DNA of 6,747 bases from Sulfurimonas sp. (lineage in GTDB: Bacteria; Campylobacterota; Campylobacteria; Campylobacterales; Sulfurimonadaceae): contig JALUBM010000139.1 in assembly GCA_027044845.1 (NCBI GenBank), positions 1 to 6,747 of the forward strand. Reading direction: 5' to 3'. The notes beneath the pieces are model-generated. The model saw only the letters and a list, made by a program, of their open reading frames with translations, had not been told where the DNA came from and made no database searches. Below, piece by piece: positions 6,644 through 6,747 of the stretch (positions are counted from its first letter, which is position 1; each line of letters opens with the position of its first letter). A program made the translations under genes and the position numbers.

Positions 6644-6747
6644 TTATCCTTGTCTCTGTTTATGTTTAGGGTTCTTGCAGATTACTCTTACAATACCTCT
6701 TCTTTTGATAACTTTACAGTCATCACACATCTTCTTTACTGAAGCAC
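6644..6747 (-). CDS. rpmJ: 50S ribosomal protein L36, C-terminal part (5' end outside window)
   Basis: Thirty-three codons plus a stop are visible; about four N-terminal residues lie beyond the right edge. The visible protein begins [17 protein letters not shown] and ends NPKHKQRQG. It retains the zinc ribbon of the C+ form of L36: the CDDC pair, a later Cys in VICKNP, and His in PKHK. L36 is the smallest ribosomal protein and binds 23S rRNA in the large subunit. Its position directly ahead of rpsM is the standard start of the alpha operon. It is too short and truncated to be detected by length-filtered gene finding, but the match to the family is unmistakable. Confidence 0.96.
   Translation of the reverse strand, partial: ASVKKMCDDCKVIKRRGIVRVICKNPKHKQRQG

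Noticed and set aside
6642..6747. S4 autoregulatory pseudoknot in the alpha operon
   Set aside because: In E. coli this structure lies in the leader and start of rpsM; here rpmJ directly precedes rpsM with 2 nt between them and I could not recognise the fold. Any leader is outside the window.
1..6747. A hidden multi-gene defence, mobile or biosynthetic system
   Set aside because: All the sequence is accounted for by conserved housekeeping genes with short gaps. There are no transposase remnants, direct-repeat arrays, tRNA-adjacent junctions or abrupt composition changes that I can see.

Overview
The window is AT-rich chromosomal DNA in which every supported gene lies on the minus strand, so it reads biologically from the right end to the left. 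The protein sequences point to a Campylobacterota (epsilonproteobacterial) genome, probably of the Sulfurimonas/Sulfuricurvum/Sulfurovum type. The evidence is a RpoA with the 'AHPLRR' form of the N-terminal domain, a short (~436 aa) MurE, the nfu – small TPR protein – murE gene order that I recall from Campylobacter and Helicobacter, and TTTTTGnTATAAT-style promoter sequence. The genus is inferred from general resemblance, not from a search.

Right part (6747 to ~3785): this is the alpha operon, rpmJ (cut by the window edge) – rpsM – rpsK – rpsD – rpoA – rplQ. The genes are 2 to 27 nt apart, and three of the ribosome binding sites overlap or abut the upstream stop codon. The products are ribosomal proteins L36, S13, S11, S4 and L17 and the RNA polymerase alpha subunit. 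The operon closes at a strong intrinsic terminator, a perfect 12-bp stem followed by five T's, just after rplQ.

Middle and left part (~3766 to 259): a second probable transcription unit starts behind that terminator. It holds an unusually long aldo/keto reductase-like protein, an Nfu-type Fe-S scaffold protein, a small acidic TPR-like protein of unknown function, and murE. MurE adds the third peptide residue (meso-diaminopimelate, judging from its DNPR motif) to UDP-MurNAc-L-Ala-D-Glu. The last three genes are tightly packed, and the TTG start of murE lies inside the end of the TPR gene.

Left edge (258 to 1): an 84-bp gap after murE carries a 7-bp perfect dyad and a good extended -10 promoter. 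These lead into a truncated gene for a thioredoxin-like [2Fe-2S] ferredoxin, which leaves the window at its third conserved cysteine.

Most of the window is conserved housekeeping DNA. I see no mobile element, CRISPR array, tRNA or rRNA, and no convincing new multi-gene system. The items most worth a second look are the enlarged aldo/keto reductase, the uncharacterised TPR protein coupled to murE, and the dyad centred on the -35 region of the ferredoxin promoter.
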